DNA from: Superficieibacter electus
GTDB lineage: Bacteria; Pseudomonadota; Gammaproteobacteria; Enterobacterales; Enterobacteriaceae
Direction of reading: 5' to 3'
DNA length: 64,000 nt
Assembly (NCBI RefSeq): GCF_002915575.1
Contig: NZ_PQGD01000008.1
Location: forward strand, 1-64,000
Under the pieces are notes generated by a model, which saw nothing but the letters and a program-made list of their open reading frames with translations, ran no database searches and was not told the DNA's origin. Of this stretch, positions 20,183 to 30,508 are shown one piece after another (positions within the stretch are counted from its first letter, which is position 1; each line of letters begins with the position of its first letter). The translations under genes and the position numbers were made by a program.

Positions 20183-20202
20183 ACGCGGCCCGCCGGCCGC
20201 GT
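20183..20202 (-). terminator. prmA terminator hairpin
   Basis: ACGCGGCC and GGCCGCGT pair around a CGCC loop just past the prmA stop. The following minus-strand sequence is A/T-rich without a clean T run. Confidence 0.7.
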
Positions 20203-20207
20203 TGGGA

Positions 20208-21089
20208 TTACTTTTTACGGCCAGTGATCCGGCACCACTCCTCTTTCTCAACCACCGGGTCGAGCGCGAAGAGATCGGCATAGGCTTCACAGACGCTTTC
20301 CGCCTGGCTTGCCAGAATGCCCGATAGCCCCAGCAGGCCGCCCTGAACCGGCAGTACGCTGATAAGCGGCGCAAGCTCGCGTAGGGGGCCTGCAAGAATG
20401 TTAGCTACTACCACATCGGCTTTCATCGCTTCCGGCTGGTCCTGCGGTAAATAAAGCGCCAGGCGCTCAGAAACGCCGTTACGCTCTGCGTTGGCGCGGC
20501 TGGCCTGAATGGCCTGCGGATCGATATCAATCCCAATCGCCTTCGCCGCACCCAGTTTGAGCGCCGCAATGGCCAGAATGCCGGAGCCGCAGCCAAAATC
20601 AATTACCGTTTTACCACTAAGATCCAGCCCGTCCAGCCACTGTAGGCACAGCGAAGTGGTTGGATGCGTGCCGGTGCCAAATGCCAGTCCCGGATCGAGC
20701 ATCACATTGACGGCGTTTTCATCCGGCACGTCGCGCCAGCTCGGGCAGATCCACAGACGTTCACCAAAACGCATCGGGTGGAAATTATCCATCCACTCAC
20801 GTTCCCAGTCTTTGTCCTCGATCTGCTCAATTTTATGTACGAACCCAGCGCCCAGCAGCGGATTCAGCTCCAGCGCGGCAACGACCGCTTTCATATCGGT
20901 TTCCGCATCGAACAGGCCGATAACGTCCGTATCGCCCCACAGGCGCGTTTCACCCGGCAGCGGTTCAAATACCGGCGTGTCATGCGTGTCCTGGAAGGTA
21001 ATGGAAACCGCACCGGCCTCCATCAGCGCATCGCTCAGCTCTTCGGCATTCGCGCCGGTTGTATTTAATTTCAGTTGTATCCACGGCAT
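20208..21089 (-). CDS. prmA: Ribosomal protein L11 methyltransferase
   Basis: 293-residue SAM-dependent enzyme that trimethylates ribosomal protein L11. The N-terminal substrate-recognition domain is followed by a Rossmann fold with the SAM loop [20 protein letters not shown] (about 160-179) and a downstream [10 protein letters not shown] motif, the NxxxxP-type catalytic site. It follows panF by 11 bp as in E. coli. Confidence 0.97.
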   Translation of the reverse strand: MPWIQLKLNTTGANAEELSDALMEAGAVSITFQDTHDTPVFEPLPGETRLWGDTDVIGLFDAETDMKAVVAALELNPLLGAGFVHKIEQIEDKDWEREWMDNFHPMRFGERLWICPSWRDVPDENAVNVMLDPGLAFGTGTHPTTSLCLQWLDGLDLSGKTVIDFGCGSGILAIAALKLGAAKAIGIDIDPQAIQASRANAERNGVSERLALYLPQDQPEAMKADVVVANILAGPLRELAPLISVLPVQGGLLGLSGILASQAESVCEAYADLFALDPVVEKEEWCRITGRKK

Positions 21090-21100
21090 GCAAAAACTCT

Positions 21101-22555
21101 TTATTTATCAGGAGAAATGATAGCGTCTTGCGGTACAGGTTGACCGAAACGGTTACCCACCACAAACGCCAGCAAACTTAACAGCAATGCAGGGACAATC
21201 GGATGAAAGCCCAGATACTGAATATTCAAGGAGGCGAGTACGGCATAAAGCACCCCGCCGATAATCATCGCACTTAGCGCTCCAGCGGCATTGGCGCGCT
21301 CCCAGTACAGGCCCAGCACCAGCGGCCAGAGAAATACCGCTTCAAGCCCGCCGAACGCCAGCAGGTTCAGCCAGATGATCATCTCAGGCGGACGCCATGC
21401 GGCGAGCAGCAGCAACGCCCCCAGAGCCAGCGTAATCACCGCCGACATACGTTTAAGCCGACGCTCGTTTTGCAACTGCTCTGGACGCATATTCAGGTAC
21501 AGATCTTTAATGATAGTCGCGGAACTTTGCAGCAGTTGGGCGTTAATAGTCGACATAATTGCCGCCATTGGCGCGGCGAGGAAAATCCCGGCGGCGAACG
21601 GCGGCAGGACTTTAACCATTAACGTCGGAATAACCAGATCCGGCACCGTAAGGTCTGGGATCACCGCGCGTCCCAGCGCGCCGGCCAGGTGCATGCCGAA
21701 CATCAGGATGGCCACGACAATGGTGCCGATAATAATCCCGCGATGAACGGCTTTACTGTCTTTATAGGAGATGCAGCGTACCGCGGTATGCGGCAGGCCG
21801 ATTACGCCAAAGCATACCAGTACCCAGAAAGAGGTCATAAAGGTCGGCGAGAGAATATCCTCCGCGCCCTGAGGGGAAACCAGTTTCGGGTCGATAGTCC
21901 TCAGCGTTTCAACCGCATGGCCTAAGCCGCCAGTCGCATGTACCACGCCCACCAGCAGCACAAGCGTGCCGATCAGCATCACCATCCCCTGCATCGTATC
22001 GTTGAGCACGCTGGCACGAAATCCACCGAAAGCGGTGTACAACGCGATGCTAATACCAAAGATCAGCAAACCGGTTTCATAGGGTATGCCCGCGGCCGTC
22101 TCCAGCAGACGTGCGCCGCCGATAAACTGTACCGTCATCGCACCGACAAACGCGACCAGCAGGCTCAGGCTCGCCAGCCAGACCAGCAGTCGGCTCCGGT
22201 AGCGGGCAAACAGCATATCGTTGAGCGTCACGGCATTATAGCGGCGGGCAAGGATAGCGAATTTTTTGCCGAGAATGCCGAGCGAGAGCCAGATAGCAGG
22301 GAGCTGGATCATCGCCAGCAGCACCCAGCCTAAACCATATTTATACGCCGCGCCGGGGCCACCGATAAACGAACTGGCGCTGATATAAGTCGCCGTCAGC
22401 GTCATCGCCAGCACCACGCCACCCATTGAGCGGCTGCCGAGGAAATACTCGTTTAAAAAATTGCCCGTTGCCCGTTTACGCATGGCATAAACCGACAGGC
22501 CAAATACTATCAGTAAATAGGCGATAAGCGGCAGGATCACTTCAGACTGCATCAT
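21101..22555 (-). CDS. panF: Sodium/pantothenate symporter
   Basis: 484-residue sodium:solute symporter family (SSS) protein that imports pantothenate for coenzyme A synthesis. About 13 TM segments are evident, with the family patterns FLGSRSMGG near the N-terminus and [22 protein letters not shown]. Two ATGs begin the frame; the second gives 483 residues as in E. coli. It overlaps the end of yhdT by 14 nt, so the two are translationally coupled. Confidence 0.97.
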   Translation of the reverse strand: MMQSEVILPLIAYLLIVFGLSVYAMRKRATGNFLNEYFLGSRSMGGVVLAMTLTATYISASSFIGGPGAAYKYGLGWVLLAMIQLPAIWLSLGILGKKFAILARRYNAVTLNDMLFARYRSRLLVWLASLSLLVAFVGAMTVQFIGGARLLETAAGIPYETGLLIFGISIALYTAFGGFRASVLNDTMQGMVMLIGTLVLLVGVVHATGGLGHAVETLRTIDPKLVSPQGAEDILSPTFMTSFWVLVCFGVIGLPHTAVRCISYKDSKAVHRGIIIGTIVVAILMFGMHLAGALGRAVIPDLTVPDLVIPTLMVKVLPPFAAGIFLAAPMAAIMSTINAQLLQSSATIIKDLYLNMRPEQLQNERRLKRMSAVITLALGALLLLAAWRPPEMIIWLNLLAFGGLEAVFLWPLVLGLYWERANAAGALSAMIIGGVLYAVLASLNIQYLGFHPIVPALLLSLLAFVVGNRFGQPVPQDAIISPDK

Positions 22556-22784
22556 CGTCCTCCAGCGAAATATCGCGATAGATAAATTTCACCATCGCCC
22601 AGCACAGCACAATAAAAATCAGCGGCACCAGCAGACAGGCCATTTCAAACCAGTGCGGCAGGCCGGTTATGCCCTGTGCTGAACCTGGTAAGTAAGCGCC
22701 CACTAACCATGCGGCGAGGTAAAGAAGCGTTAACCACAACGCCCAGCGCGCCTCTTTATGAGCCTGAGCAAAACGTTTATTCAT
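22542..22784 (-). CDS. yhdT: DUF997 inner-membrane protein YhdT
   Basis: 80-residue protein with two TM helices (about 16-36 and 48-70) and charged ends. Function unknown; its conserved overlap with panF suggests a role with pantothenate transport. In E. coli it follows accC directly. Here about 8.8 kb of sugar genes separate them, so yhdT-panF-prmA can no longer be read from the accBC promoter. Confidence 0.93.
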   Translation of the reverse strand: MNKRFAQAHKEARWALWLTLLYLAAWLVGAYLPGSAQGITGLPHWFEMACLLVPLIFIVLCWAMVKFIYRDISLEDDDAV

Positions 22785-23057
22785 AGCTTTCCAGAGTCAG
22801 GAATGTCGTTATTCTGCGGTGATTGTACGGATAGAGAGGGCATTACCCAAAGATTTTCCGCTGTAGCCGGCGAGGATACAGCGGAAAGGGAGGGTTAAAT
22901 AGTCAAATGGAGGGCGACGTTCACATTAGCAGACCCGTTTTCATCGTGCCAGTCGAGGGCGATCAGATGCAGCGTGCCGTGATATTCGCCTTTTCGCGGC
23001 AGCGTCGATCTTCGCTACCGGGCGTAGTGCTGGAAAAATCTATAGCCGGGGCAGGCT
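22785..23057. other. Left edge of the sugar island
   Basis: 273 bp between yhdT and the left kinase gene. It should carry the promoter for yhdT-panF. The minus strand holds an orphan C-terminus-like frame, listed separately. No insertion sequence, integrase or direct repeat marks a junction. Confidence 0.4.
22895..22996 (-). pseudogene. Possible 3' remnant of an unknown gene
   Basis: An open frame of about 33 codons reads LPRKGEYHGTLHLIALDW, then about 17 residues ending LHLTI and a stop, directly after the kinase stop. Alternating hydrophobic residues look like beta strands of a protein C-terminus. It has no ribosome site, and a stop codon lies just upstream. I do not recognise the family. 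It may be the tail of a gene lost when the island formed, or chance. Confidence 0.3.
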
Positions 23058-24023
23058 CTACGGGCGAGGTTGATCCCGCAGTAGGTTTTCAATGTCGGAA
23101 ATAGACGAAATGCCTTCCATTGGTCCCTGTTGCATTACGGCGAGCGCGCCGCTGGCATTGGCGTATTGCAACGCTTTCTGTGCTGAAAAGCCTGCCAGAA
23201 ACAGAGAGACAAAGGTTGCGCCAAAACAGCCGCCCGCACCTGTCGGGTCGACGCTATTTACCTTGTGACCAGGAATATGCAACGTCTGAAGCGTATTCTT
23301 CTCAAGCCGGTAATAGCTTGCGCCTTGCTGTGCGCGTTTTACCGCAACATGCTTTACGCCGCTATGGAGAAGCTCGCTAATAATCTCTTCTGCTGGCTGA
23401 TTTTTATAACGTGCGAAAAAAGGCAATTCGCTTTCGCTGGGCAGAAAAATATCTGTATATTCAACCAGGTAGTCAAGAGCCTGTGCCATTTCAGGAATAT
23501 TAAGCATCTCTTTACGAATATTGGGATCGAAGGACACGGTGCCACCAGCATCTTTAATGACGGTAATTGCTTTACGCATCGCGTCAATCATTCGGAAAGA
23601 AAACAATGACGAGCCCATAATGTGAATATGGGTACACTGGTGCAGCAGCTCGATATCAATATGTTTAGCGGCAAACACACCACAGGCGCTATTGGGAATA
23701 TTAAAAACGAAGTCGCGCTCCTGCGGAGTGCGATAGCTTACGAACGCCGTGCCCGTTACGGCATTATCTATAATGTGGATGCCATCGGTAATCACACCTT
23801 CATGACGCAATCTCTCAATATTCAGCCGACCGAAATCATCGCTGCCCACGCAACCAAAAATGATTGCCCGATGGGCAAGCTTTGCAACCTGAGCGGCGAA
23901 AATCGCGGGTGCCCCGCTGGGAAAGGGCCCCACAAACTCGCCTGGCTGAGTGAATTTTTGTTGCGGGTCCCGCGACAAAAACTCGACCAATAATTCACCC
24001 ATGGTACAAATGGTAAGTGTCAC
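23058..24023 (-). CDS. PfkB-family sugar kinase lacking the catalytic Asp
   Basis: 321-residue ribokinase/PfkB protein if started at the GTG at 24023, 10 bp after the deoR-type gene and behind a GAGAGGG ribosome site. That start aligns its N-terminus (TICTMGELLVEF) with its paralogue at 29546. The rest matches too: PSGAPAIF, HIMGSSLFSF, SFDPNIRKEML, GALAVMQQGPMEG. The ATP/anion-hole motif reads DPTGAGGCFG; the usual catalytic base Asp (GAGD, kept in the paralogue) is Gly through a GAC-to-GGC change. It may be an inactive or regulatory kinase, or a decaying copy. If active it would phosphorylate a ketohexose or its 6-phosphate. Confidence 0.8.
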   Translation of the reverse strand: MTLTICTMGELLVEFLSRDPQQKFTQPGEFVGPFPSGAPAIFAAQVAKLAHRAIIFGCVGSDDFGRLNIERLRHEGVITDGIHIIDNAVTGTAFVSYRTPQERDFVFNIPNSACGVFAAKHIDIELLHQCTHIHIMGSSLFSFRMIDAMRKAITVIKDAGGTVSFDPNIRKEMLNIPEMAQALDYLVEYTDIFLPSESELPFFARYKNQPAEEIISELLHSGVKHVAVKRAQQGASYYRLEKNTLQTLHIPGHKVNSVDPTGAGGCFGATFVSLFLAGFSAQKALQYANASGALAVMQQGPMEGISSISDIENLLRDQPRP

Positions 24024-24033
24024 AAACACCCTC

Positions 24034-24852
24034 TCATTCCTGAAACCTCTCGCGATTAGTCCAGGTAAAGCACTCATTACTGGTATAAAGAATAACAAAA
24101 TCAGCATGCTGTAATTGTTGCTGATAATGTTCATTAATACTGCGGTAGACGATCACATTTTCCGCCTGATCGATATGGCCGATAGACGCGGTGGCAGAGG
24201 CCGAATCTGCGGTCACGATAACAGTTTTGTTTTGTGCGTGATCAAAACAAAGCTGCCAGGCAGGTGCCAGCCGGGGCATGGCAATATTCAACGCTCCTTC
24301 CGCATCAATATTGCTAACCTCCAGAATACTGTGGGTCAGGGTGTAATGCTGAAATGCCTGCTCCAGCGATTTTCCCGCCAGCGCGGTATCCGGACGTAAC
24401 ATTTCACTGCCGGCCAGGATGATCTCTCCGTCAATAAATTGATTTGCCAGAAGCGCATGCTCAGGATCGTTGGTGATCAGACGAAGTTTTTTCACTTCGC
24501 TTAACAGCGGGATAATTTTGCGACAGAACGCACCATGGCCGAGAAATAACGTATCCCGGTCGCGAATGAGACGAACGCAGTGGCGGGCAATCTCCATTTG
24601 TTGCGCCAGTGACGGCGTCGCTGCCTGTAGAACTGCTTCTGGCTCCGCAGGCGTTGTCGGCGTCGCGATTGCCCCGCCGAATGAGCGTTTCAGGTAGCCC
24701 TGTTGCTCCAGATAACTTAAGTCGCCGCGAATGGTTACCCCAGAAACACCGAGTTGAGCAGATAAGTCATCAACCTTGATTTCTCCTTGCGCAGCGACAA
24801 TTTCAGCAATCTTCAGCCTGCGTTTTAAAAGAGTAGAGGATTTTCTCGGCAC
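24034..24852 (-). CDS. DeoR-family transcriptional repressor of the sugar island
   Basis: 272-residue DeoR/GlpR-type regulator. The N-terminal helix-turn-helix is at about 20-50 (VDDLSAQLGVSGVTIRGDLSYLEQQGYLKRSFGGA), including the VTIRxDL recognition pattern and the trailing GGA of the family. The C-terminal domain should bind a phosphorylated sugar. It is divergent from the aldolase operon and followed at once by the left kinase gene. Likely represses both directions from the palindromes at 25.04-25.18 kb until a sugar phosphate releases it. Confidence 0.85.
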   Translation of the reverse strand: MPRKSSTLLKRRLKIAEIVAAQGEIKVDDLSAQLGVSGVTIRGDLSYLEQQGYLKRSFGGAIATPTTPAEPEAVLQAATPSLAQQMEIARHCVRLIRDRDTLFLGHGAFCRKIIPLLSEVKKLRLITNDPEHALLANQFIDGEIILAGSEMLRPDTALAGKSLEQAFQHYTLTHSILEVSNIDAEGALNIAMPRLAPAWQLCFDHAQNKTVIVTADSASATASIGHIDQAENVIVYRSINEHYQQQLQHADFVILYTSNECFTWTNRERFQE

Positions 24853-25039
24853 GTTAACACTCGTAATTGGCCTGTAATGTCTATCACTATAATCTCATGA
24901 TTTTTTCTTTGAAAGTTATCCTTCAGCAAAGCTGTACTTTGAAAAGCTCTTCATAACCCTGTTTTACATCTCTTAAATACAACCTATTGAAATACAATGA
25001 TATTTATACAGGCCTCGTTGATTTCTTAACTCTCGCTTT

Positions 25040-25059
25040 CAAAATGAAAATTCATTTTG
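25040..25059. promoter_or_regulatory. Candidate DeoR-type operator 1
   Basis: A perfect inverted repeat with 9-bp arms, CAAAATGAA and TTCATTTTG, separated by AA. It is preceded by TTT, giving a TTTCAAAATGAAA core much like operators of DeoR-family sugar repressors such as AgaR and GlpR. Confidence 0.65.
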
Positions 25060-25129
25060 GTTTTGTTTTGTAAGTTTTGTCTCGATTTTTTGAGCTTAAT
25101 CACGCTTTTTGCCTCTTTGCTTATGCTAG

Positions 25130-26050
<921 letters not shown>

Positions 26051-26084
26051 AAATATCTGACCCTACAAAACAACGAGGAACGTT

Positions 26085-26975
26085 ATGAAAAAAATAAAAT
26101 TACTTGGCTCTGCTATGTTAGTGAGCCTGGCATTGTTCTCACAAAGTTCATTTGCCAAAGAGTATAAAATTGGCGCTTCACTATTAACACAGCAACATCC
26201 TTTTTATATTGATTTGGCTAACGCAATGAAAAGCGAGGCCAAAAAAGACAACGTTAATCTGAGCATTTCGATTGCTAACCAGGATTTGAATAAACAGTTG
26301 TCTGATGTGGAAGACTTTATCACTAAAAAAGTCGATGCCATCATTATCTCTCCCGTCGATTCAAAGGGCGTACAGGCCGCTATTATCAAAGCGGACAAAG
26401 CAGGCATCCCGGTTATTACTGTTGATGTAGCTGCCGAAGGGGTGCCGGTCGTGACGCATGTAGCGACCGATAATTATGCGGGAGGCGTACAAGCCGGTAA
26501 ATTAATGGGGAAAATGTTAAATGGTAAAGGTACGGTCGCCATTATTTCCTATCCGGCACTGCAATCTGTCGTGGCCCGCGTAGAGGGCTTTAAGAAAGGA
26601 TTAGGCGAGACTCCCGATATCAAAATTGTCGCGGAACAGCCGGGGATCACCCGGGCCGAGGCGTTAACCACTGCCCAAAACATTATGCAGGCGAATCCTG
26701 GCCTTAGCGGCTTGTTTGGATTTGGCGATGATGCGGCGCTGGCGGCGGTGATTGCAGCCAAATCCGCGCGTAACGACAATATCAGGATCATTGGTTTTGA
26801 CGGCATGAAAGAAGCACGCGATGCGGTCGATAGCGAAAAAACATTTGCCGCGGTGATCCGTCAATATCCCGATCAGATGGGCGAAAAAGCAATTGATGCC
26901 GCGGTTGATCACCTTAACGGTAAATCGGTGGAAAAACTGATCCCAGTACAACCTGGTGTCTATACAGGGAAATAA
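26085..26975 (+). CDS. Periplasmic sugar-binding protein, RbsB type
   Basis: 296-residue substrate-binding protein of the ribose/galactose family (Peripla_BP_4). The signal peptide ends at about Ala24 (SQSSFA). The mature protein opens YKIGASLLTQQHPFYIDLANAMKSEA, and the hinge and ligand pattern VDAIIISPVDSKGVQAAI, VTVDVAAEG and IIGFDGMKEARDAV are typical. It captures the sugar for the ATPase and permease encoded next. A strong hairpin separates it from the ATPase gene, which should allow higher expression of the binding protein. Confidence 0.88.
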   Translation: MKKIKLLGSAMLVSLALFSQSSFAKEYKIGASLLTQQHPFYIDLANAMKSEAKKDNVNLSISIANQDLNKQLSDVEDFITKKVDAIIISPVDSKGVQAAIIKADKAGIPVITVDVAAEGVPVVTHVATDNYAGGVQAGKLMGKMLNGKGTVAIISYPALQSVVARVEGFKKGLGETPDIKIVAEQPGITRAEALTTAQNIMQANPGLSGLFGFGDDAALAAVIAAKSARNDNIRIIGFDGMKEARDAVDSEKTFAAVIRQYPDQMGEKAIDAAVDHLNGKSVEKLIPVQPGVYTGK

Positions 26976-26989
26976 AATTATCTTTACCT

Positions 26990-27020
26990 CACAACAAAAC
27001 GCAGAATGCGTTTTGTTGTG
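26990..27020 (+). other. Perfect 14-bp intercistronic stem-loop
   Basis: CACAACAAAACGCA and its exact complement enclose a GAA loop between the binding-protein and ATPase genes, 14 bp before the ATPase start. It has no T run after the stem, so it looks like an mRNA-stabilising or attenuating element that raises binding protein over the membrane components, as REP elements do between malE and malF. It may also hinder initiation at the ATPase gene. Confidence 0.75.
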
Positions 27021-27034
27021 ATACTGAGGTAACA

Positions 27035-28534
27035 ATGACAGATGTTATTCTTGATGTTTCGCATATAGTAAAGACATTCGGTCACGTCCAGGCGTTAAAG
27101 GATATTACCCTGACCATCCGCAAAGGACGTGTGCATACATTATTGGGTGAGAACGGCGCAGGCAAATCAACGTTAATGAAAATCCTTGCGGGTGTTTATC
27201 CTCCAACACAAGGAACGATAACGCTACACGGTAAAGACATTGCGATTAATAGCCCACAGCATTCGCGCAAACTTGGCATTGCCATTATTTTCCAGGAGCT
27301 CAGTCTTAGCAATAATATGACGGTTGCGGAAAATATTTACGCTAATAATGAACCAATGCATTGGGGAATTATTAACGACAAAAAAATGCTTACTGATTGT
27401 CAGCAGCTGTTGACCGAGTTAGGTATTCCTCTGGACCCACAGGAAGTGGTCGGTAATATGTCGATGGCGCATCGGCAATTGGTTGAAATTGCCAAAGCGC
27501 TAAGTTATCCGGCGGATGTGGTGATCATGGATGAGCCAACCTCCTCACTGAGCGATAACGAAGCTGAAATTTTATTTAATATTATTGCCAAATTAAAAGC
27601 ACGTGGCAGCGCAGTCATTTATATCTCTCATCGGATGGATGAAATCATGCGCATTTCTGACGATATCTCCGTGATTCGCGATGGAGAATATATTGCTACC
27701 CATGAGAAAAAAGACAGTGATATCCAGCGCCTGATAGCGCAAATGGTCGGACGGGAAATGAAAAATATCTGGCCGCCGCGTATTGGGCAAAAGCCCGATG
27801 AAAGCGTCACACCAAAACTGGAGGTGAGGGATCTTACTCACCCAACACTGTTTCAGCAGGTGAGTTTTGCCGTGCGGCCAGGTGAAGTGCTGGGATTTTT
27901 TGGTCTGGTAGGCGCGGGACGTTCTGATGTAATGAAAGCGTTATTTGGGCTGATTGCTTATCAGGGAACCCTTTTAATTGATGGTCAGGAAGTCACCCTC
28001 TCAAACCCGAAACAGGCGATCGATCATGGCATTGCGTTTGTGACGGAAAACCGTAAGGAAGAAGGGTTGGTACTGATGCATGACGTGAACATGAATACGC
28101 ATCACGTTGCCTTTCAGTATAACGCGTCGGTGATGGGCCTCATTAATCATCAGGAGGAGGAGAAGCGAACGCTGGCGTCGATCGCCCGCATGAACACGAA
28201 AGTGAATTCAATCCATCAACTAACCGGCGCATTAAGCGGCGGCAATCAGCAGAAGATCGTGTTATCGAAATGGCTGGAAAAAACACCGCGCATTTTATTG
28301 CTTGATGAACCGACGCGCGGTGTGGATGTGGGCGCAAAATTTGAAATTTATAACGTCATACGCCAACTGGCGGCAGCAGGCACGGCCATTATTCTGGTCT
28401 CCTCTGAACTGCCGGAAGTGATGGCGCTAAGCGATCGTCTGGTTGTTATGCGCAACAAAACCATCGCTGAAATTTTTTCATGTGAAAATTTAACGCAGAC
28501 GCAGGTAATGACCGCGGCAACAGGAGTACGGTAA
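27035..28534 (+). CDS. Sugar ABC transporter ATPase, RbsA type
   Basis: 499-residue ATPase with two tandem nucleotide-binding domains, as in RbsA, AraG and MglA. The first has Walker A GENGAGKST (38-46) and Walker B VVIMDEPTSSLS. The second has the degenerate Walker A GLVGAGRSD, signature LSGGNQQK and Walker B ILLLDEPTRGVD. This asymmetry is normal for the family. It powers uptake with the permease encoded immediately after, the stop and next ATG abutting. Confidence 0.9.
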   Translation: MTDVILDVSHIVKTFGHVQALKDITLTIRKGRVHTLLGENGAGKSTLMKILAGVYPPTQGTITLHGKDIAINSPQHSRKLGIAIIFQELSLSNNMTVAENIYANNEPMHWGIINDKKMLTDCQQLLTELGIPLDPQEVVGNMSMAHRQLVEIAKALSYPADVVIMDEPTSSLSDNEAEILFNIIAKLKARGSAVIYISHRMDEIMRISDDISVIRDGEYIATHEKKDSDIQRLIAQMVGREMKNIWPPRIGQKPDESVTPKLEVRDLTHPTLFQQVSFAVRPGEVLGFFGLVGAGRSDVMKALFGLIAYQGTLLIDGQEVTLSNPKQAIDHGIAFVTENRKEEGLVLMHDVNMNTHHVAFQYNASVMGLINHQEEEKRTLASIARMNTKVNSIHQLTGALSGGNQQKIVLSKWLEKTPRILLLDEPTRGVDVGAKFEIYNVIRQLAAAGTAIILVSSELPEVMALSDRLVVMRNKTIAEIFSCENLTQTQVMTAATGVR

Positions 28535-29524
28535 ATGACTGAGAAGACTATCCCTATGTCAAAAGCTCCGGCTTTACCCGCAGCCAGCGGATTTAAAAAA
28601 GCCCTGAAACAATATGGCGGTATTCTGAGCGGCATGGTGGTGCTGATCATTCTGTTCAGTTTTATGAATGACAGTTTTTTCACAACCAATAATATTACCA
28701 ATATCATTCTTCAGGTTTCTATCATCGCCATCACGGCGTATGGTATGACGTACGTATTACTGCTGGGTGATATAGATTTATCAGTAGGTTCGACGATCGC
28801 TTTAATCGGCACGTTTGCCGCCCTGGGCGCGTCATGGGGCGTTCCTTTTATATTATTGGTGCCTCTATCCATAATAGCGGCGCTGGTTCTGGGAATGATT
28901 AACGGAGGATTAACGGCCTTCGCGGGAATACCCTCCTTTATTGTCACCGTTGCCACCATGGGGATCTTTCGCGGTATAGCCTACATTGTAACGGATGGCA
29001 CGCCGATTATGATCAAGGATAACGCTTTTCTGGCGCTTGGCAACGGCGAGTTTTTATATATTCCTGTTCCTATTTGGATTCTGCTGATTTTATTGCTGGT
29101 GAACCATTTCATTCTGACTAAGACAACATTTGGCCGCAAAATTTATATCACTGGCGGTAATAAAGAGGCCGCGATTTATTCTGGTATTAACGTTGTCCGG
29201 CTGAATATTAAAGTCTTTATGATCACCGCCGTGCTGGCGGGCGTCAGCGGCATGATCCTCGCTTCCCGTCTTTACTCCGGGCAGCCTAATTCCGCGCTGA
29301 GCTATGAACTGGATGCAATCGCCGCCGCCGTGCTGGGTGGTACAAGTCTGAATGGTGGTTACGGTACGGTTATCGGCACCATGATTGGCGCGTTAACCAT
29401 TGGCGTTATCAATAACGGCATGAACTTAATGAATGTCCCCTATTTCTATCAGATGGTAGTGAAAGGATTAGTCATTTTGGTGGCGGTTTATGTTGATGTC
29501 AGAAATAAAAGAAAACGCAGCTAA
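28535..29524 (+). CDS. Sugar ABC transporter permease, RbsC type
   Basis: 329-residue inner-membrane permease (BPD_transp_2) with about 8-10 TM segments and the family patterns LLGDIDLSVGS, GIPSFIVTVATMGIFRG and AAVLGGTSLNGGYGTVIGT. Its ATG directly follows the ATPase stop. A second ATG eight codons in is possible. It forms the channel of the three-part transporter. Confidence 0.9.
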   Translation: MTEKTIPMSKAPALPAASGFKKALKQYGGILSGMVVLIILFSFMNDSFFTTNNITNIILQVSIIAITAYGMTYVLLLGDIDLSVGSTIALIGTFAALGASWGVPFILLVPLSIIAALVLGMINGGLTAFAGIPSFIVTVATMGIFRGIAYIVTDGTPIMIKDNAFLALGNGEFLYIPVPIWILLILLLVNHFILTKTTFGRKIYITGGNKEAAIYSGINVVRLNIKVFMITAVLAGVSGMILASRLYSGQPNSALSYELDAIAAAVLGGTSLNGGYGTVIGTMIGALTIGVINNGMNLMNVPYFYQMVVKGLVILVAVYVDVRNKRKRS

Positions 29525-29545
29525 TTATTTCAGGGGATTAATCAT

Positions 29546-30508
29546 ATGAGTAAGGTCTTCACGATTGGAGAAATTCTGGTTGAAATTATGGCGCATAAAA
29601 TTGGTCAGCCGTTCGATCAACCAGGCGTCTGGAACGGTCCGTATCCCAGCGGCGCACCTGCAATTTTTATCGATCAGGTGACCCGACTTGGGGTGCCTTG
29701 CGGCATCATTAGTTGTGTGGGGAAGGATGGTTTTGGCGATATTAATTTACATCGCCTGGCTGACGATGGGGTAGATATAAGGGGTATTTCCGTTTTACCC
29801 CTGGAGGCAACCGGCAGCGCGTTTGTCACCTATCATAAGTCGGGCGACCGTGATTTTATTTTTAATATTAAAAATGCCGCCTGCGGTAAACTATCGGCGC
29901 AACACGTAGATGAAAACTTGCTGAAAGATTGCACACACTTTCATATTATGGGTTCATCGTTATTTTCGTTTCATATGGTGGATGCGGTAAAAAAAGCGGT
30001 GGCGCTGGTTAAAGATAATGGCGGAATCATTTCTTTTGATCCCAATATCCGTAAAGAAATGCTCGATATTCCTGAAATGCGCGATGCTTTGCATTTTGTG
30101 CTTGAATTAACGGATATTTATATGCCCAGCGAGGGCGAGGTGCTGTTACTTTCACCGCATTCTACGCCTGAACGCGCCATTATGGGTTTTCTTGATGAAG
30201 GTGTTAAAGAGGTTATCGTTAAACGCGGTAATAAAGGTGCTAGTTATTATTCGCAGGAGGAACATTTTCATGTCGATAGTTATCCGGTACAGGAAGTTGA
30301 TCCTACCGGTGCAGGGGACTGCTTTGGCGGCGCTTATATCGCGTGCCGTCAGTTAGGGTTTGATGCGCATCAGGCGCTGCAATACGCCAATGTCTGCGGC
30401 GCGCTGGCTGTCACGCGGCGAGGGCCGATGGAAGGCACCTCCCGGCTTGAAGAGATCAGGGATTTTATCTGCCGTCACACCACACCTGACAGGGAAGCGT
30501 CGCTATGA
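29546..30508 (+). CDS. PfkB-family sugar kinase (intact), possible tagatose kinase
   Basis: 320-residue ribokinase/PfkB kinase. The C-terminal signature DPTGAGDCFGGAY has its catalytic Asp. The N-terminal region MSKVFTIGEILVEI and PYPSGAPAIFIDQV match annotated fungal and bacterial tagatose kinases as far as I recall. With a GatY-like aldolase, a plausible path is ketohexose to 6-phosphate to 1,6-bisphosphate to two trioses. Which step this enzyme serves is unproven. It overlaps the next gene by 4 nt (ATGA), indicating translational coupling. A paralogue with a broken active site lies at 23.1-24.0 kb. Confidence 0.83.
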   Translation: MSKVFTIGEILVEIMAHKIGQPFDQPGVWNGPYPSGAPAIFIDQVTRLGVPCGIISCVGKDGFGDINLHRLADDGVDIRGISVLPLEATGSAFVTYHKSGDRDFIFNIKNAACGKLSAQHVDENLLKDCTHFHIMGSSLFSFHMVDAVKKAVALVKDNGGIISFDPNIRKEMLDIPEMRDALHFVLELTDIYMPSEGEVLLLSPHSTPERAIMGFLDEGVKEVIVKRGNKGASYYSQEEHFHVDSYPVQEVDPTGAGDCFGGAYIACRQLGFDAHQALQYANVCGALAVTRRGPMEGTSRLEEIRDFICRHTTPDREASL

